A stretch of DNA of 60,048 nt from Desulforapulum sp034007745 (GTDB lineage Bacteria > Desulfobacterota > Desulfobacteria > Desulfobacterales > Desulfobacteraceae), in NCBI GenBank assembly GCA_034007745.1, contig JAVEQI010000019.1, positions 1 through 60,048 on the forward strand, given 5' to 3'. This document shows, in pieces, positions 7,763 through 16,751 of the stretch. How positions within the stretch are numbered: the first letter of the stretch is position 1; the number at the start of each line of letters is the position of its first letter. The notes below the pieces were generated by a model. It was given only the letters and a program-made list of their open reading frames with translations. It searched no databases and had not been told where the DNA came from. Position numbers and translations under genes: made by a program.

Positions 7763-9303
7763 TAGCGGAAAAAACAACCATGATAGATGTGACCATGAAC
7801 AGGGATGTTCTTGTTGTGGGGTGTGGTGCCCCGGGTGTAGAGGCTGCCGTAGCCCTTGCAGATCGAGGCTATAACGTTGTACTTGCCCATGACGGGTCAG
7901 ACAAAAAGAACCCTGCCAGCGGTGTAGAGGTGATGACCTCCACCAGGGTGGAACGGCTCGCGGGCGTTGCAGGCGATTATCGCATCTGTCTTGCAACTGG
8001 CGACAAGTTTGTTGAACGGACCTTCGGGGCCATTGTGGTTGCCCCCATCTACGGGCTTGAGCCTTTGAACCCGGCCTATGGTCTCACACTGGACGACAGG
8101 GTGGTCACCATGACTCAGATGGAGGCCCTTCTCAAGGATGCTGCATTTACCGAAGATTTAAAGAAGGGTGATGGAAAGATCGTGGCCTTTTTGTCAGGTT
8201 TCGGCCAGGAGGGAGATCCTGCCGCAACTCGCCGGGTTCTTGAGGCGGCCCTTGCCGTCCAGAATCTCGGGGCTTCCAGCGCCTATATCTATGCCAATAA
8301 TGTTAAAGTTGGGGGCCCGGGGCTTGAGCGGCTCTTTACCCAGGGCCGTCACCAGGGGGTTGTCTGCTTCAAGCCCCTTGAGAAACCTGCGATCGACCAG
8401 GGTGAAACCCTGAAGATCACCATCAATGATCCGGTTATCCGGGGGGACCTGGTTCTTGAGCCGGACTATATCGTTGTAGAGGAAAAGACAGTCGTGGGTC
8501 AGAAGGACTTTGACCTTGCAGCCGCCCTCCGCATAGACATGGACCTTGAAGGATTGTTGCCGAGCAACAACGTCCATCGTTTTCCGGTTAATTCCAACCG
8601 GGAGGGGATCTTTGTGGTTTCCCAGCCCGTGGACGGTGCTAACGTTGTGCTGAGGGTGGAGGATCTTTTGGGCGAAGGGGTGGTAACTGTTGCAAAGGAG
8701 AGGGCGGTGGTTGATGACAGTAAGTGCGTCATCTGTCTCACCTGCTACCGCTGCTGTCCCCACGGTGCCATATTCTGGGAGAACGGGGTTGCTGTCATCT
8801 CTCCGGTTGCCTGCCAGGGCTGCGGCATCTGCGCCAGTGAGTGTCCCATGGACGCCATCCAGATTGGTGATTTTACCGATGATTCACTTAAGTCAGACAT
8901 CGACGCCGCCGTGGCCTCTGCCAAAAAGACCGCAGCCCCTTCCGTTGTTGCCTTTTGCTGCGAGAATTCGGCCTTTGAGGCGGGTCAGGCTGTAAAGGCC
9001 CTTGGAGCCGATCTCCCAGAGGGCTTCAGGATGATCCAGGTCCCCTGCGCCGGCAAGGTTGACGTGGAATTTATCATGAGGGCCTTTGTGGAGGGTGCCG
9101 ACGGCGTAATGGTCGCAGCCTGCCACGAGGGAAACTGCAAGGCTGAAAGGGGAAACACCTTTGCAGGCTGGCGGGTGGCAGAGGTGCAGCGGCGCCTTGA
9201 GGCCATGGGTCTCAACAAGGACCGCCTCATCTTTACGACCATCGCTTCAAACATGGCCGAAGAGTTCAGCTCCAAGGTACAGAAGTTTGTTGAAAAGATA
9301 TAA
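7759..9303 (+). CDS. HdrA-like / ferredoxin / MvhD fusion protein
   Basis: A 514-aa fusion resembling a shortened QmoB. Order: a nucleotide-binding domain with GCGAPG near residue 22 but no HdrA-type Cys cluster (1-300), two [4Fe-4S] ferredoxin motifs (CVICLTCYRCCP near 322 and CQGCGICASECP near 350), then an MvhD domain (390-514) with CCENSAFEAG and ACHEGNC cysteines. MvhD domains hold a [2Fe-2S] cluster that links Hdr proteins to hydrogenase or formate dehydrogenase. Together with the preceding HdrA-like protein it forms a candidate electron-bifurcating or electron-relay module for MetVF. Direction and partner are inferred. Confidence 0.85.
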   Translation: MIAEKTTMIDVTMNRDVLVVGCGAPGVEAAVALADRGYNVVLAHDGSDKKNPASGVEVMTSTRVERLAGVAGDYRICLATGDKFVERTFGAIVVAPIYGLEPLNPAYGLTLDDRVVTMTQMEALLKDAAFTEDLKKGDGKIVAFLSGFGQEGDPAATRRVLEAALAVQNLGASSAYIYANNVKVGGPGLERLFTQGRHQGVVCFKPLEKPAIDQGETLKITINDPVIRGDLVLEPDYIVVEEKTVVGQKDFDLAAALRIDMDLEGLLPSNNVHRFPVNSNREGIFVVSQPVDGANVVLRVEDLLGEGVVTVAKERAVVDDSKCVICLTCYRCCPHGAIFWENGVAVISPVACQGCGICASECPMDAIQIGDFTDDSLKSDIDAAVASAKKTAAPSVVAFCCENSAFEAGQAVKALGADLPEGFRMIQVPCAGKVDVEFIMRAFVEGADGVMVAACHEGNCKAERGNTFAGWRVAEVQRRLEAMGLNKDRLIFTTIASNMAEEFSSKVQKFVEKI

Positions 9304-9360
9304 ATAATCAAGGGCTGTTAATGCCTCTGATAATACGATTTTTCTATGCTAAAGAGGATA

Positions 9361-9394
9361 AAAAGGGGGACAGATTAGAATCTGTCCCCCTTTT
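9361..9394 (+). terminator. Strong intrinsic terminator after the MetVF operon
   Basis: A 14-bp perfect stem AAAAGGGGGACAGA / TCTGTCCCCCTTTT with the loop TTAGAA. The A-tract and T-tract on both sides make it bidirectional. It lies only 18 nt before the start of the next gene, so it separates the MetVF operon from the five-gene cluster, whose promoter must then lie inside or just after the hairpin, unless read-through occurs. Confidence 0.85.
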
Positions 9395-9412
9395 GTCAAT
9401 CAAAGGATAAAT

Positions 9413-10717
9413 ATGAAGGGTTCTGCTGATCAATCGGTTTCACTGTCTTTGCCGGCGGATATCTCCTGGGTTCCCCTGGTGCAGTCTGTAATTGAAAATG
9501 GTGCGCCTGTGTTCGGGCTTCCACGAAATAAAGCTATGATGCTGGCCCTATCCGCTGAAGAGATCGTGGTCCACCTGGCCGGAATCGCCCGGGGCACAAG
9601 GATAGATTTCCGCCTTGAGCCTGGGGGATGGCATGTGCTGTGTAAATTTTCCTTTAAGGCAGACCCGTCGGATCTATGGGCCATGAACCTTGTGACAAAG
9701 ACGGATGTTCTGGAAGAAATTGATAACCTGGGACTCCTTGTGGCTGTAAGGGCCGTAGATGGATTCACCCTGGGCCTTGAAGGGGAGACGCTCCATCTGA
9801 CCCTTAGAAAGGACCGGGACTATCCGGTTGTCAAACCAGGACCAATAGAGCCCGTTGACACCCGAGGAGATCTGACCATTGTCCGAGATCCTGAACCTGA
9901 GCTGATTAAAGCCGCATGCATAAAGGCCCTTGGAATCTATACAAGAGATGTTGTTCCCCGGTCGTTTGTTACACCTGGGATGGTGGTTGACATGGTTGAA
10001 CAGATGGATCTGGAAATCGCCATTGCGGTGGATGAGATAGGTGTTCTTGCCGGGATGATCTGCTGGCAGGCATCTTCGGAACAGGGTATAGGTTTTTCCG
10101 GGCCCTATGTGTTTGTAAAGGACGACCGGGCGGGAGAAATTCTTACCGATCACCTTATCAACACCGTGGCACGGACAAGGGCCATGGGTCTTTTCAGTGA
10201 CTCTGCCACATCAAGCCTCGTAACCGAAGGCTTCGAATCCCTGGGACACCTTAATATGATTCAGACAGACGGCCGGACAGTTAAGCAGGAGGTCTGGTAT
10301 CGTCATCTAAAGGAGGATGTGGGTGCATCTGTCTGGGCCCACAGGGCCTATGCCGAGTTTCTTCGAACCGCATACGATCGTCAGGTACTCATGCGGGATC
10401 TGAAAATTGTTGAAGGTCAGATTGAAGGAAAGGGGGAACGTCTGCCCGAGCGTTCTGTGTTTTCAGTGGAGCTAAGGGCCGATGCAGGAAAGGCAACCCT
10501 TTCTCCCATGGTGACAGGTTTAGATGCAGCCCAATGCATCTCCCGCCATGTTGAGACGCTCCTCAGGGAAAATTTTTTCAACATCTTTATCCCCATTGAT
10601 CTTGCCCATGGGTGGCAGGCAGCCATGGGCCAGGCAATTATGGATAATGGGTTCGTTCCGAGGATGGTACTTCCCCACGGCGGGAAATCCGATGTTCTGG
10701 TGTTTCAGCATGGATAA
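9413..10717 (+). CDS. Degenerate ATPase-fold / GNAT-like fusion protein, first gene of five-gene cluster
   Basis: A 434-aa protein of uncertain function. The first ~130 residues resemble an RsbW/histidine-kinase-type ATPase fold (LSAEEIVVHLAGIARGTRIDF, then GGWHVLCKF), but the usual Mg-binding Asn of the N-box is not evident. Residues ~155-300 look like a GNAT acetyltransferase-type fold (IAVDEIGVLAGMICWQ, ARTRAMGLFSDSATSSL). The C-terminal part (MGQAIMDNGFVPRMVLPHGGKSDVLVFQ) resembles the C-terminus of the fifth gene of the cluster. AAGGAT upstream is a weak ribosome site. It overlaps the aminotransferase gene by 8 nt. Domain calls are from pattern only. Confidence 0.6.
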   Translation: MKGSADQSVSLSLPADISWVPLVQSVIENGAPVFGLPRNKAMMLALSAEEIVVHLAGIARGTRIDFRLEPGGWHVLCKFSFKADPSDLWAMNLVTKTDVLEEIDNLGLLVAVRAVDGFTLGLEGETLHLTLRKDRDYPVVKPGPIEPVDTRGDLTIVRDPEPELIKAACIKALGIYTRDVVPRSFVTPGMVVDMVEQMDLEIAIAVDEIGVLAGMICWQASSEQGIGFSGPYVFVKDDRAGEILTDHLINTVARTRAMGLFSDSATSSLVTEGFESLGHLNMIQTDGRTVKQEVWYRHLKEDVGASVWAHRAYAEFLRTAYDRQVLMRDLKIVEGQIEGKGERLPERSVFSVELRADAGKATLSPMVTGLDAAQCISRHVETLLRENFFNIFIPIDLAHGWQAAMGQAIMDNGFVPRMVLPHGGKSDVLVFQHG

Positions 10718-11840
10718 TATTGATTTTACCCACCTGGTTCCAAGTTATATCCAGACTTTCGAGCCTTATTATCCGAGCAAGCCCGACTCGGAACTCATAC
10801 GACTTTACGGTGTGGATCATCTCCACAGGCTCAACAACAATGAAAATGCCCTGGGGCCGCCCCCCGAGGTGAAGCAGGTTTTAAAGACCTTTGCACCAGC
10901 GGTCGTGCCGGTCTATCCCAACGGAGACTGTTTCGATCTTCGCCAATCCCTGGCCGAACGGTTTGGCAAGAATACCGATCAGTTTTTAGTCGGTAACGGC
11001 TCCTGCGAGGTTATTTCTTCTGTGATCAAGGCCTTTTGTGAAAAAGGGGACAATATCATTACTGCAGATAAGACCTTTGCCGTTTATGAGTGGGTGGCGG
11101 AATTTTCAGGGGTTGAAGCACGTCTGGTTCCCCTTAAGAATGACGGGTTTGATCCCCAGGCTATGCTCGATGCGATGGATGGGCGCACCAAGGTATTGTT
11201 CGTCTGTAATCCCAACAACCCCACAGGCACATATTGGGACAGGGATACCATGACCAGTTTTCTTAATGGCGTTAACAGCCGCGCTATTGTGGTTCTGGAC
11301 GAAGCCTATTGCGAATATGTGGAAAATGAAGACTTTCCCGACGGCATGGCCCTGATGGACCAATATCCCAATGTGGTTGTTTTCAGGACCTTCTCCAAGA
11401 TGTACGCCCTGGCATCCCTTCGCATCGGATACCTTTGCGCAGGAGATGAAATAGTGGATCTTATCAGGCGGACCCACACCGTTTATTCGGTCAACACCCT
11501 TGCCCAGAAAGCTGCTGCTGCGGCCCTTGTCAATGACGGCCCGTTTATCGAGGCGACCCGCCAGATGGTGAAACAGGCAAAAACGCTCCTCTGCAATACG
11601 TTTGACTGCCTGGGGCTTACCTATATAAGCCATGAGGGCAATTATATCATGGTGAAGGTGCCCATATCCGATACCTTGATGTATCGAAAATTAATGAAAA
11701 AAGGGATCATGGTGCGCACCATGACAGGCTTTCGTTTTCCCAACTGGATACGCATCAGCCTCGTTCAAATGCCGGTGATGGAGGCTTTCTGCAATGCCTT
11801 TATCGATGTCTTAAGAGGCTTTGATAATCATGGGAGGTAA
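10710..11840 (+). CDS. HisC-like PLP aminotransferase (fold type I)
   Basis: A 376-aa class I/II aminotransferase of the histidinol-phosphate aminotransferase group. Seen: LNNNENALGPPP at the N-terminus, FVCNPNNPTGTYW, VLDEAYCEY, and the PLP-binding Lys in TFSKMYALASLRIGYL. The ATG at 10710 overlaps the upstream gene by 8 nt; longer readings only add out-of-family sequence. No other his genes adjoin, and the neighbours are an exporter, an SGNH protein and acetyltransferase-like proteins. A role in making an exported amino compound is therefore more likely than histidine synthesis; this is inference. Confidence 0.88.
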   Translation: MDNIDFTHLVPSYIQTFEPYYPSKPDSELIRLYGVDHLHRLNNNENALGPPPEVKQVLKTFAPAVVPVYPNGDCFDLRQSLAERFGKNTDQFLVGNGSCEVISSVIKAFCEKGDNIITADKTFAVYEWVAEFSGVEARLVPLKNDGFDPQAMLDAMDGRTKVLFVCNPNNPTGTYWDRDTMTSFLNGVNSRAIVVLDEAYCEYVENEDFPDGMALMDQYPNVVVFRTFSKMYALASLRIGYLCAGDEIVDLIRRTHTVYSVNTLAQKAAAAALVNDGPFIEATRQMVKQAKTLLCNTFDCLGLTYISHEGNYIMVKVPISDTLMYRKLMKKGIMVRTMTGFRFPNWIRISLVQMPVMEAFCNAFIDVLRGFDNHGR

Positions 11841-11844
11841 GCCG

Positions 11845-13179
11845 TTGAACATGGGTGAAGGCAGGGTGTTGACCGTGCTGTTGGGTCTCGGGGCCCCTGC
11901 CATGGTATCCATGTTTTTCCAAAACCTTTACGCCCTGGTGGACACGGTTTTTGTCTCCTGGCTTGGCACGGTTGAGCTTGCGGCCCTTTCCCTTTGTGTG
12001 CCCATGCTCTATATTGGCATGGCCGTCGGGAAGGGGGTGGCCGTTGGCGCAACAACCCTCATGAGTCATGCAAGGGGGAGCGAAGATGTCGGCAAAGCCG
12101 ATAATGTAACCCGATCATCCCTGCCCCTTGCCCTGATTCTCATGGCTCCCTTTTGTCTATTTGCCTTACCGGGGGTAAATGCAGCAATCTTTGGGTGGTT
12201 CAATGTTGATCAAGCAGTTATTGAAGCTATTCAAAAGTTCATGTTCTGGCTTGCGTGGACTTTTCCGGTTATGGGGTTTGCCATGGTGTGTGAAGGTGTG
12301 TTTCTTAGCCTTGGCGATGCTAGGACCCCCATGAAGGCAATGATCCTTGGCAACATTATCAACATAGTCCTGGATCCGTTCCTCATATTTTACTGTGAAA
12401 TGGGCATTGCCGGTGCATCGCTTGCATCCTTGATTGGCTGGACTGTAGCCGGGTCCTTCATGTGGTTTACCCTTAAACGCCAGGCAAGGGTCAGACCCCA
12501 ATGCCTTTGTACAAGAGAAGAGGCTCGGTCCTGGAGGGAGATCGGGGTGCTGGGAGGTCCTGTGGCCCTTGCCTTTTTGATCATACCCATCTCGCTTATC
12601 GGGCTTAACTATGTGCTCGCTCCCTTTGGCCCAGCCTATGTGGGGGCCTGGGCCCTTACCGCCCGCATGGAACAGATGATTGTCCTGCCCCTTTACGGCC
12701 TTTCCTGTTCACTGATTCCCTTTGCCGGGTATAACCTGGGGGCCGGAAACTCAGATCGTATTCGTGAGGCGGTAAGGATTTCCCTCATGATCTCTTATGG
12801 AGTACTCCTGCCGGCAGTGGTGCTGCTCTGGTTCAATGCATCTTTTGTAATCGGTCTGTTCCAGCCCGGCAGCGAGGTCCTTGAGCTCTCCACCTATGCC
12901 TTAAGGGCTTCTCTTCTAGGATATTGCCTGGTGCCGGTGGAGCTTATTGTGATAGGTCTTGCCCAGGGGCTGAGACGGCCTCGGTACACCCTGATTATCA
13001 ATGTGGCCCGCCTGCTCCTTTTGCGACTCCCCCTGGCGTTTCTCCTTGGGTATATCTGGGGCGGCAAAGGTGCCTATGTCAGTCATGCCCTGGCCATGAT
13101 TGTAACAGGCCTCGTCAGCATTTTTATTTTACGCCGTTTACTAACCCTTGCGGACAGGACGTGCTCCTCGATGCATTAA
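11845..13179 (+). CDS. MATE-family multidrug/metabolite exporter
   Basis: A 444-aa, ~12-TM antiporter of the MATE (MatE) family. Two homologous halves are visible, with the typical GLGAPAMVSMFFQNLYALVDTVFVSWLG start and a mid-protein repeat near GGPVALAFLIIPISLIGLNYV. GGGAGG at 11832-11837 lies 7 nt before the TTG at 11845, deciding the start over TTG 11821 and ATG 11851. The aminotransferase stop sits inside this ribosome site, so translation is coupled. Probably exports the product of the neighbouring genes, or a toxic intermediate; substrate unknown. Confidence 0.9.
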   Translation: MNMGEGRVLTVLLGLGAPAMVSMFFQNLYALVDTVFVSWLGTVELAALSLCVPMLYIGMAVGKGVAVGATTLMSHARGSEDVGKADNVTRSSLPLALILMAPFCLFALPGVNAAIFGWFNVDQAVIEAIQKFMFWLAWTFPVMGFAMVCEGVFLSLGDARTPMKAMILGNIINIVLDPFLIFYCEMGIAGASLASLIGWTVAGSFMWFTLKRQARVRPQCLCTREEARSWREIGVLGGPVALAFLIIPISLIGLNYVLAPFGPAYVGAWALTARMEQMIVLPLYGLSCSLIPFAGYNLGAGNSDRIREAVRISLMISYGVLLPAVVLLWFNASFVIGLFQPGSEVLELSTYALRASLLGYCLVPVELIVIGLAQGLRRPRYTLIINVARLLLLRLPLAFLLGYIWGGKGAYVSHALAMIVTGLVSIFILRRLLTLADRTCSSMH

Positions 13180-13197
13180 TAGTTAAAGGATTAATCC

Positions 13198-14292
13198 ATG
13201 GTATATCTTGTCTGTTTTGTTGTCATTGTTCTTGTACTGGTTTTAATCGAGGTCAAGGCCCGCAAACACTACCAAGAAGTACACGGTCTGCCCTATGTCA
13301 GGAAGCAGATTGCAGAATACCCCTACAATGAATTCATCGAAGAGTGTGGGTCGCCCCTTAACTGGAAACTTAAACCCGGTTATGGCAAGGGACAGATGCA
13401 CGTCAACAGCCTGGGGCTGCGGTGCGCTGAACCCGAACCCGGGCGAAGACGCATCTGGGTGGTCGGCGAATCCGATCTCTTCGGACCAAAGCTTGTCCGG
13501 GAACAAGCCGCTTGGTTCAATGTCCTCCAGGAGCAGCTTGACGACTCCGGCCATGACTTTCAGGTGATGAACGCATCGGTTATAGGCTATAATGTTTCCC
13601 AGAGTCTTGAGCTTGTGCGATCTCTTCCCATTGCGAAGGGTGATATTGTGCTTGTCCGGCCAAATACCAACGATGTCTCCATCGCCTATATCAAGGGAGA
13701 GGCCTGGAAAGAGGGAGATTCCTGGCCCCTTGAATTTGTGCATAAGTTGGAACGCCACAAGGCCTGGTATCTCAAGGCGATGGACCTAACCTGCATGGGC
13801 ATGTTTTTGCGACGGAAATTTTCAAAGGACGAGGACCGGTCCAAAGCATTCAAACCCGCACCCGGATTTCAATGGGAACGCTTGCTTGATTATGAGGAGA
13901 ATAAGGTTCGTTCCATGGTTGAATTTGCCCGGCAAAAGGGTGCCGGCGTGGCCATGTTTGATGCAGCTCCAAGCTACGGACGGGAGGTTAACCCTGATGA
14001 TGAATCCAAACTTTCAGCCATTCAGAGCAACTGGGAGGGGATGGTCAAGGGCTGGAGCCATTATATTTTTGGCATTTTAGACGAGGGCGTCAAGCGGATC
14101 GGAACCCCCATGGGGCTGCCCCTATTGAAGGTTTCGTCTTATCTATGGAACCATCCCAGGCGTTACCTGCTTTACCTTGATCTTGTCCATTTCAATATTG
14201 ATGGGCATAGGGTTATGGCCCAGGCCCTTTACGAGGAGCTTGTTAAAAGTAAGCTTCTCACCCATGAAAAAAATCAAAATGGAGAAAATTGA
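13198..14292 (+). CDS. Membrane-anchored SGNH-hydrolase-like protein
   Basis: A 364-aa protein with one N-terminal membrane segment (residues 2-18, Val/Leu-rich) and a soluble domain. SGNH blocks are visible: block I as VVGESDLFG (GES near residue 90), block II Gly/Asn in NASVIGYN, block III as RPNTND (Asn near 157), and block V as DLVHFNIDGH (Asp 328, His 331). Such proteins are esterases or O-acetyltransferase partners. Being anchored at the membrane beside a MATE exporter and two GNAT-like proteins suggests acylation or deacylation of an exported molecule (inference). Confidence 0.78.
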   Translation: MVYLVCFVVIVLVLVLIEVKARKHYQEVHGLPYVRKQIAEYPYNEFIEECGSPLNWKLKPGYGKGQMHVNSLGLRCAEPEPGRRRIWVVGESDLFGPKLVREQAAWFNVLQEQLDDSGHDFQVMNASVIGYNVSQSLELVRSLPIAKGDIVLVRPNTNDVSIAYIKGEAWKEGDSWPLEFVHKLERHKAWYLKAMDLTCMGMFLRRKFSKDEDRSKAFKPAPGFQWERLLDYEENKVRSMVEFARQKGAGVAMFDAAPSYGREVNPDDESKLSAIQSNWEGMVKGWSHYIFGILDEGVKRIGTPMGLPLLKVSSYLWNHPRRYLLYLDLVHFNIDGHRVMAQALYEELVKSKLLTHEKNQNGEN

Positions 14293-15356
14293 TGGGACTT
14301 GATCCAGTGACCAAATCGACACAATTAATCAAATTAATAGAACGCCTTGAAACTGAAAAAAAAACAATCGAGCCGGATCAGGATGCGGTTGTGGAGCTCT
14401 TCCGGGATGAAGATGCCCTGGGGGTTTCTCTTCTCTATTATGAAGTTTACGGAGATCGCTTTCCGGTTCAACATGTTTATGATCCGGATGAGGTAAAGAG
14501 GCGCAATCATACCGACGAACAGTACACTCTGGTGGCCAGAACCACCGGGGGAGATATCGTAGGCATGATTGGCCTGGTTTGCAATTGCCCCAACCAGAAA
14601 GTGTATGAGACAGCCCAGTTGATGGTTATGAAATCCTATCGCAAGACCTGGTTGGCGGGAGAGCTTAACCGGTATGCCCTTGGGGAAATGCCCGAAACCC
14701 TTAACTTGTCGGCAATCTTTGTGGAGGCGGTGTGTAACCATCCAGTGTCCCAGGTTATGGCCCATAAGCAGGGATTGTGCGCCACAGGCCTTGAGATGGA
14801 ATGCATGCCTGCTGCAGTTTACTCAAAGGAGGGAGGGGTAGTTCGAAATGTCTCGCTGCTCCTGATGTTCAAGGTCCTGAGCGCCGATCCTGCTTCGGTG
14901 CATCTGCCCGAACCCTATGGTGAATTCATGCTAGGTCTTTACGGGCAGCTGGGGCTTCAACGTAAAAATTTACCCGGCGAGGATCTTGCCGGAATCACCG
15001 AATCGGACGAGTTCCTTCTGCCCGATGCCGGTATCGCCCGGATCACGGTCAAAAAAACAGGTGCAAACTTCGGTCGGGTTATGCAGGATTTCGAGGCTGC
15101 GGCGGGCGAACATTCCCTAATCCAGGTCTATCTCAACCTGGGAGACCCTGGGTGTCCCAGGGCGGTGGAACTGTTACGCAAATATGGCTATTTTTTCGGA
15201 GGGTTACTTCCCCTCTGGTTTGAAAGCGACGGGATGATCATGCAGAAGCTTCCAGAAGAACCTGACTGGAAGGGGCTTTCTCTCCATGACGGGGAGGCTG
15301 AGTCAATGCTTGCCTTCCTTCGCCAGGATTTTCAAGAAACAAGAAACAAGGAATAA
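14292..15356 (+). CDS. GNAT-like acetyltransferase protein, last gene of five-gene cluster
   Basis: A 354-aa protein with two GNAT-like halves: residues ~60-200 (YTLVARTTGGDIVGMIGLVC, AQLMVMKSYRKTWLAGELNRY) and a C-terminal half ending RKYGYFFGGLLPLWFESDGMIMQKL. That C-terminus is similar in layout to the first gene of the cluster, so the two may be paralogues with different N-termini. The ATG at 14292 shares one base with the upstream TGA, and GGAG is 7 nt before it. Substrate unknown. Confidence 0.65.
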   Translation: MGLDPVTKSTQLIKLIERLETEKKTIEPDQDAVVELFRDEDALGVSLLYYEVYGDRFPVQHVYDPDEVKRRNHTDEQYTLVARTTGGDIVGMIGLVCNCPNQKVYETAQLMVMKSYRKTWLAGELNRYALGEMPETLNLSAIFVEAVCNHPVSQVMAHKQGLCATGLEMECMPAAVYSKEGGVVRNVSLLLMFKVLSADPASVHLPEPYGEFMLGLYGQLGLQRKNLPGEDLAGITESDEFLLPDAGIARITVKKTGANFGRVMQDFEAAAGEHSLIQVYLNLGDPGCPRAVELLRKYGYFFGGLLPLWFESDGMIMQKLPEEPDWKGLSLHDGEAESMLAFLRQDFQETRNKE

Positions 15357-15410
15357 GAAACAAGGTCCTGACTTTCTTTTGCTGTCGAGTGTATCGTTCG
15401 TTGTGTCCGG

Positions 15411-15433
15411 GAGACGCCCAAATTGGGCGTCTC
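15411..15433. terminator. Hairpin between convergent operons
   Basis: GAGACGCCC / GGGCGTCTC arms (9 bp, 11 if AA/TT pairs are counted) with a small loop. It lies between the end of the five-gene operon and the convergent larA-like gene. No long T-run follows, so termination is likely but weak. A family A module-B remnant (ATCGTTCGTTGTGTCCGGGA) runs directly into it. Confidence 0.5.
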
Positions 15434-15483
15434 TACGTTGCATCATAATATATTCATTTTCGTTTCAAGGCTTCAGGTACAAG

Positions 15484-16731
15484 CTACTCTGAATAAAGGG
15501 GCACTGTGAGCCCTCCATCCATGAGGAAGAGGATCTTTGCCGATTTTCCTTTCTTTTCGATGGCCTTATCAAGGGCATCCTGGAGGGATGCGAAGGGCCT
15601 TATAAAGAGCTTCTTGATTACTTCAGGCTCAACATCAGTTACGCCCCACATCTCGGCCCAGATGCCTATTTCTGCCATTTTGGCGGCCTTGTGGTATCCG
15701 AGCTTGTATCCCTTCTCGATTGTGTCAAGCACCTCCTGGGGGGTGTCACAGCTTCCCAGAAGGTCGGCAAAGGCCTTGCCGCCGATGCCGCAGCGGCATT
15801 TTGCCACAAGGATCATGATTCCATTCTTTTTCAGGGCGAGCTTTGCGTTGTCGATTCCCTTCTGTGCCTGGTAGAGGTCTATGTCCTGGGGGAACTTGAC
15901 AACGGACACGACAATGTCGGCCTTTTCTTTGATGGGCGCTGCAAAAACCTCGTTGGCTTTAACCGTTGCCTCCATGAACGAATCGTGGATCTCACCTGCC
16001 GTGACGGCATAGACCTTGTGGTCCTTATCTAGGACCGTCATGATGGCAAATATCTCTTTCTTCACAACCGAAAGCGCATCCACCATGTCCTCGTGCACGG
16101 GGTTGCCCTCAAGGGCCAGGGCCTTTGCTTCGGGCACAAGGGCGAGTTTGTGGTTCTGCTCGATGGTGTTGAACCCGGCTATTCCCGGCAGGAACGATTT
16201 CCTTCCGCCGGTGTAGCCTGCAAAGTAGTGGGGTTCCACCGATCCTATGATGATGATTTTGTGGGCCTCAACTCCGGCACGGTGTACGTACATCTCGGTG
16301 CCGTTGCTGCTCTTTCCCAGAAAGACCATCTCCTCAGATTTTTTTGCGTCATGGACGATGACATCGTCCTTGATCCTTTCATAGTGGGGCCCGAAGATCT
16401 GGATAAACTCCTCCTGGCTCGGTCCCCTGTGGGCGCCTGTAGCTATGATGTATTTAACCTGCACCCCTTTAAGTCTGTCAATGATCTGGTCTAAAACCTG
16501 GCGGGTGGGGGTGGGACGGGTGGCATCGTTGACGATGACGAGAACATCCCTTGCATCGGCCAGGAAATCCTTCAGGTTGGGGCTGTTGATTGGGTTGTTC
16601 AAGGCCTGGTCCATCTGAGCCTCAAAGGGTGTGATCTCCACATCGTTGGCCTCAAGAAATCTTATGTCAAGGTCGTCGCTTATTACGACCGTTTCCTGTC
16701 CATCCCGACCATAGGGAACGTTTGTTTTCAT
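15484..16731 (-). CDS. larA: LarA-family nickel-pincer racemase (lactate racemase-like)
   Basis: A 415-aa LarA protein. All residues known to matter in LarA are present by position: Asp69 and Arg72 in NDATRPTP, His101 in ATGAHR, His168 and Lys178 in EPHYFAGYTGGRKSF, and His194 in EQNHKLAL. LarA enzymes use a nickel-pincer nucleotide to racemise 2-hydroxyacids. The upstream genes encode a GlcD-type FAD oxidase and an Fe-S protein, so conversion of L- to D-lactate (or another 2-hydroxyacid) before oxidation is plausible. No larB, larC or larE cofactor genes are in the window. LarA homologues have several substrates, so lactate is not proven. Confidence 0.85.
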   Translation of the reverse strand: MKTNVPYGRDGQETVVISDDLDIRFLEANDVEITPFEAQMDQALNNPINSPNLKDFLADARDVLVIVNDATRPTPTRQVLDQIIDRLKGVQVKYIIATGAHRGPSQEEFIQIFGPHYERIKDDVIVHDAKKSEEMVFLGKSSNGTEMYVHRAGVEAHKIIIIGSVEPHYFAGYTGGRKSFLPGIAGFNTIEQNHKLALVPEAKALALEGNPVHEDMVDALSVVKKEIFAIMTVLDKDHKVYAVTAGEIHDSFMEATVKANEVFAAPIKEKADIVVSVVKFPQDIDLYQAQKGIDNAKLALKKNGIMILVAKCRCGIGGKAFADLLGSCDTPQEVLDTIEKGYKLGYHKAAKMAEIGIWAEMWGVTDVEPEVIKKLFIRPFASLQDALDKAIEKKGKSAKILFLMDGGLTVPLYSE

Positions 16732-16751
16732 GATTTTTTCCTTGTTATTTT

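Noticed and set aside
9413..10717. Anti-sigma factor (RsbW) partner-switching protein
   Set aside because: The ATP-binding N-box looks degenerate, and no STAS or sigma factor genes adjoin; the GNAT-like half dominates.
10710..11840. Histidine biosynthesis operon at hisC-like gene
   Set aside because: No other his gene is adjacent; the neighbours are an exporter, an SGNH protein and acetyltransferase-like proteins.
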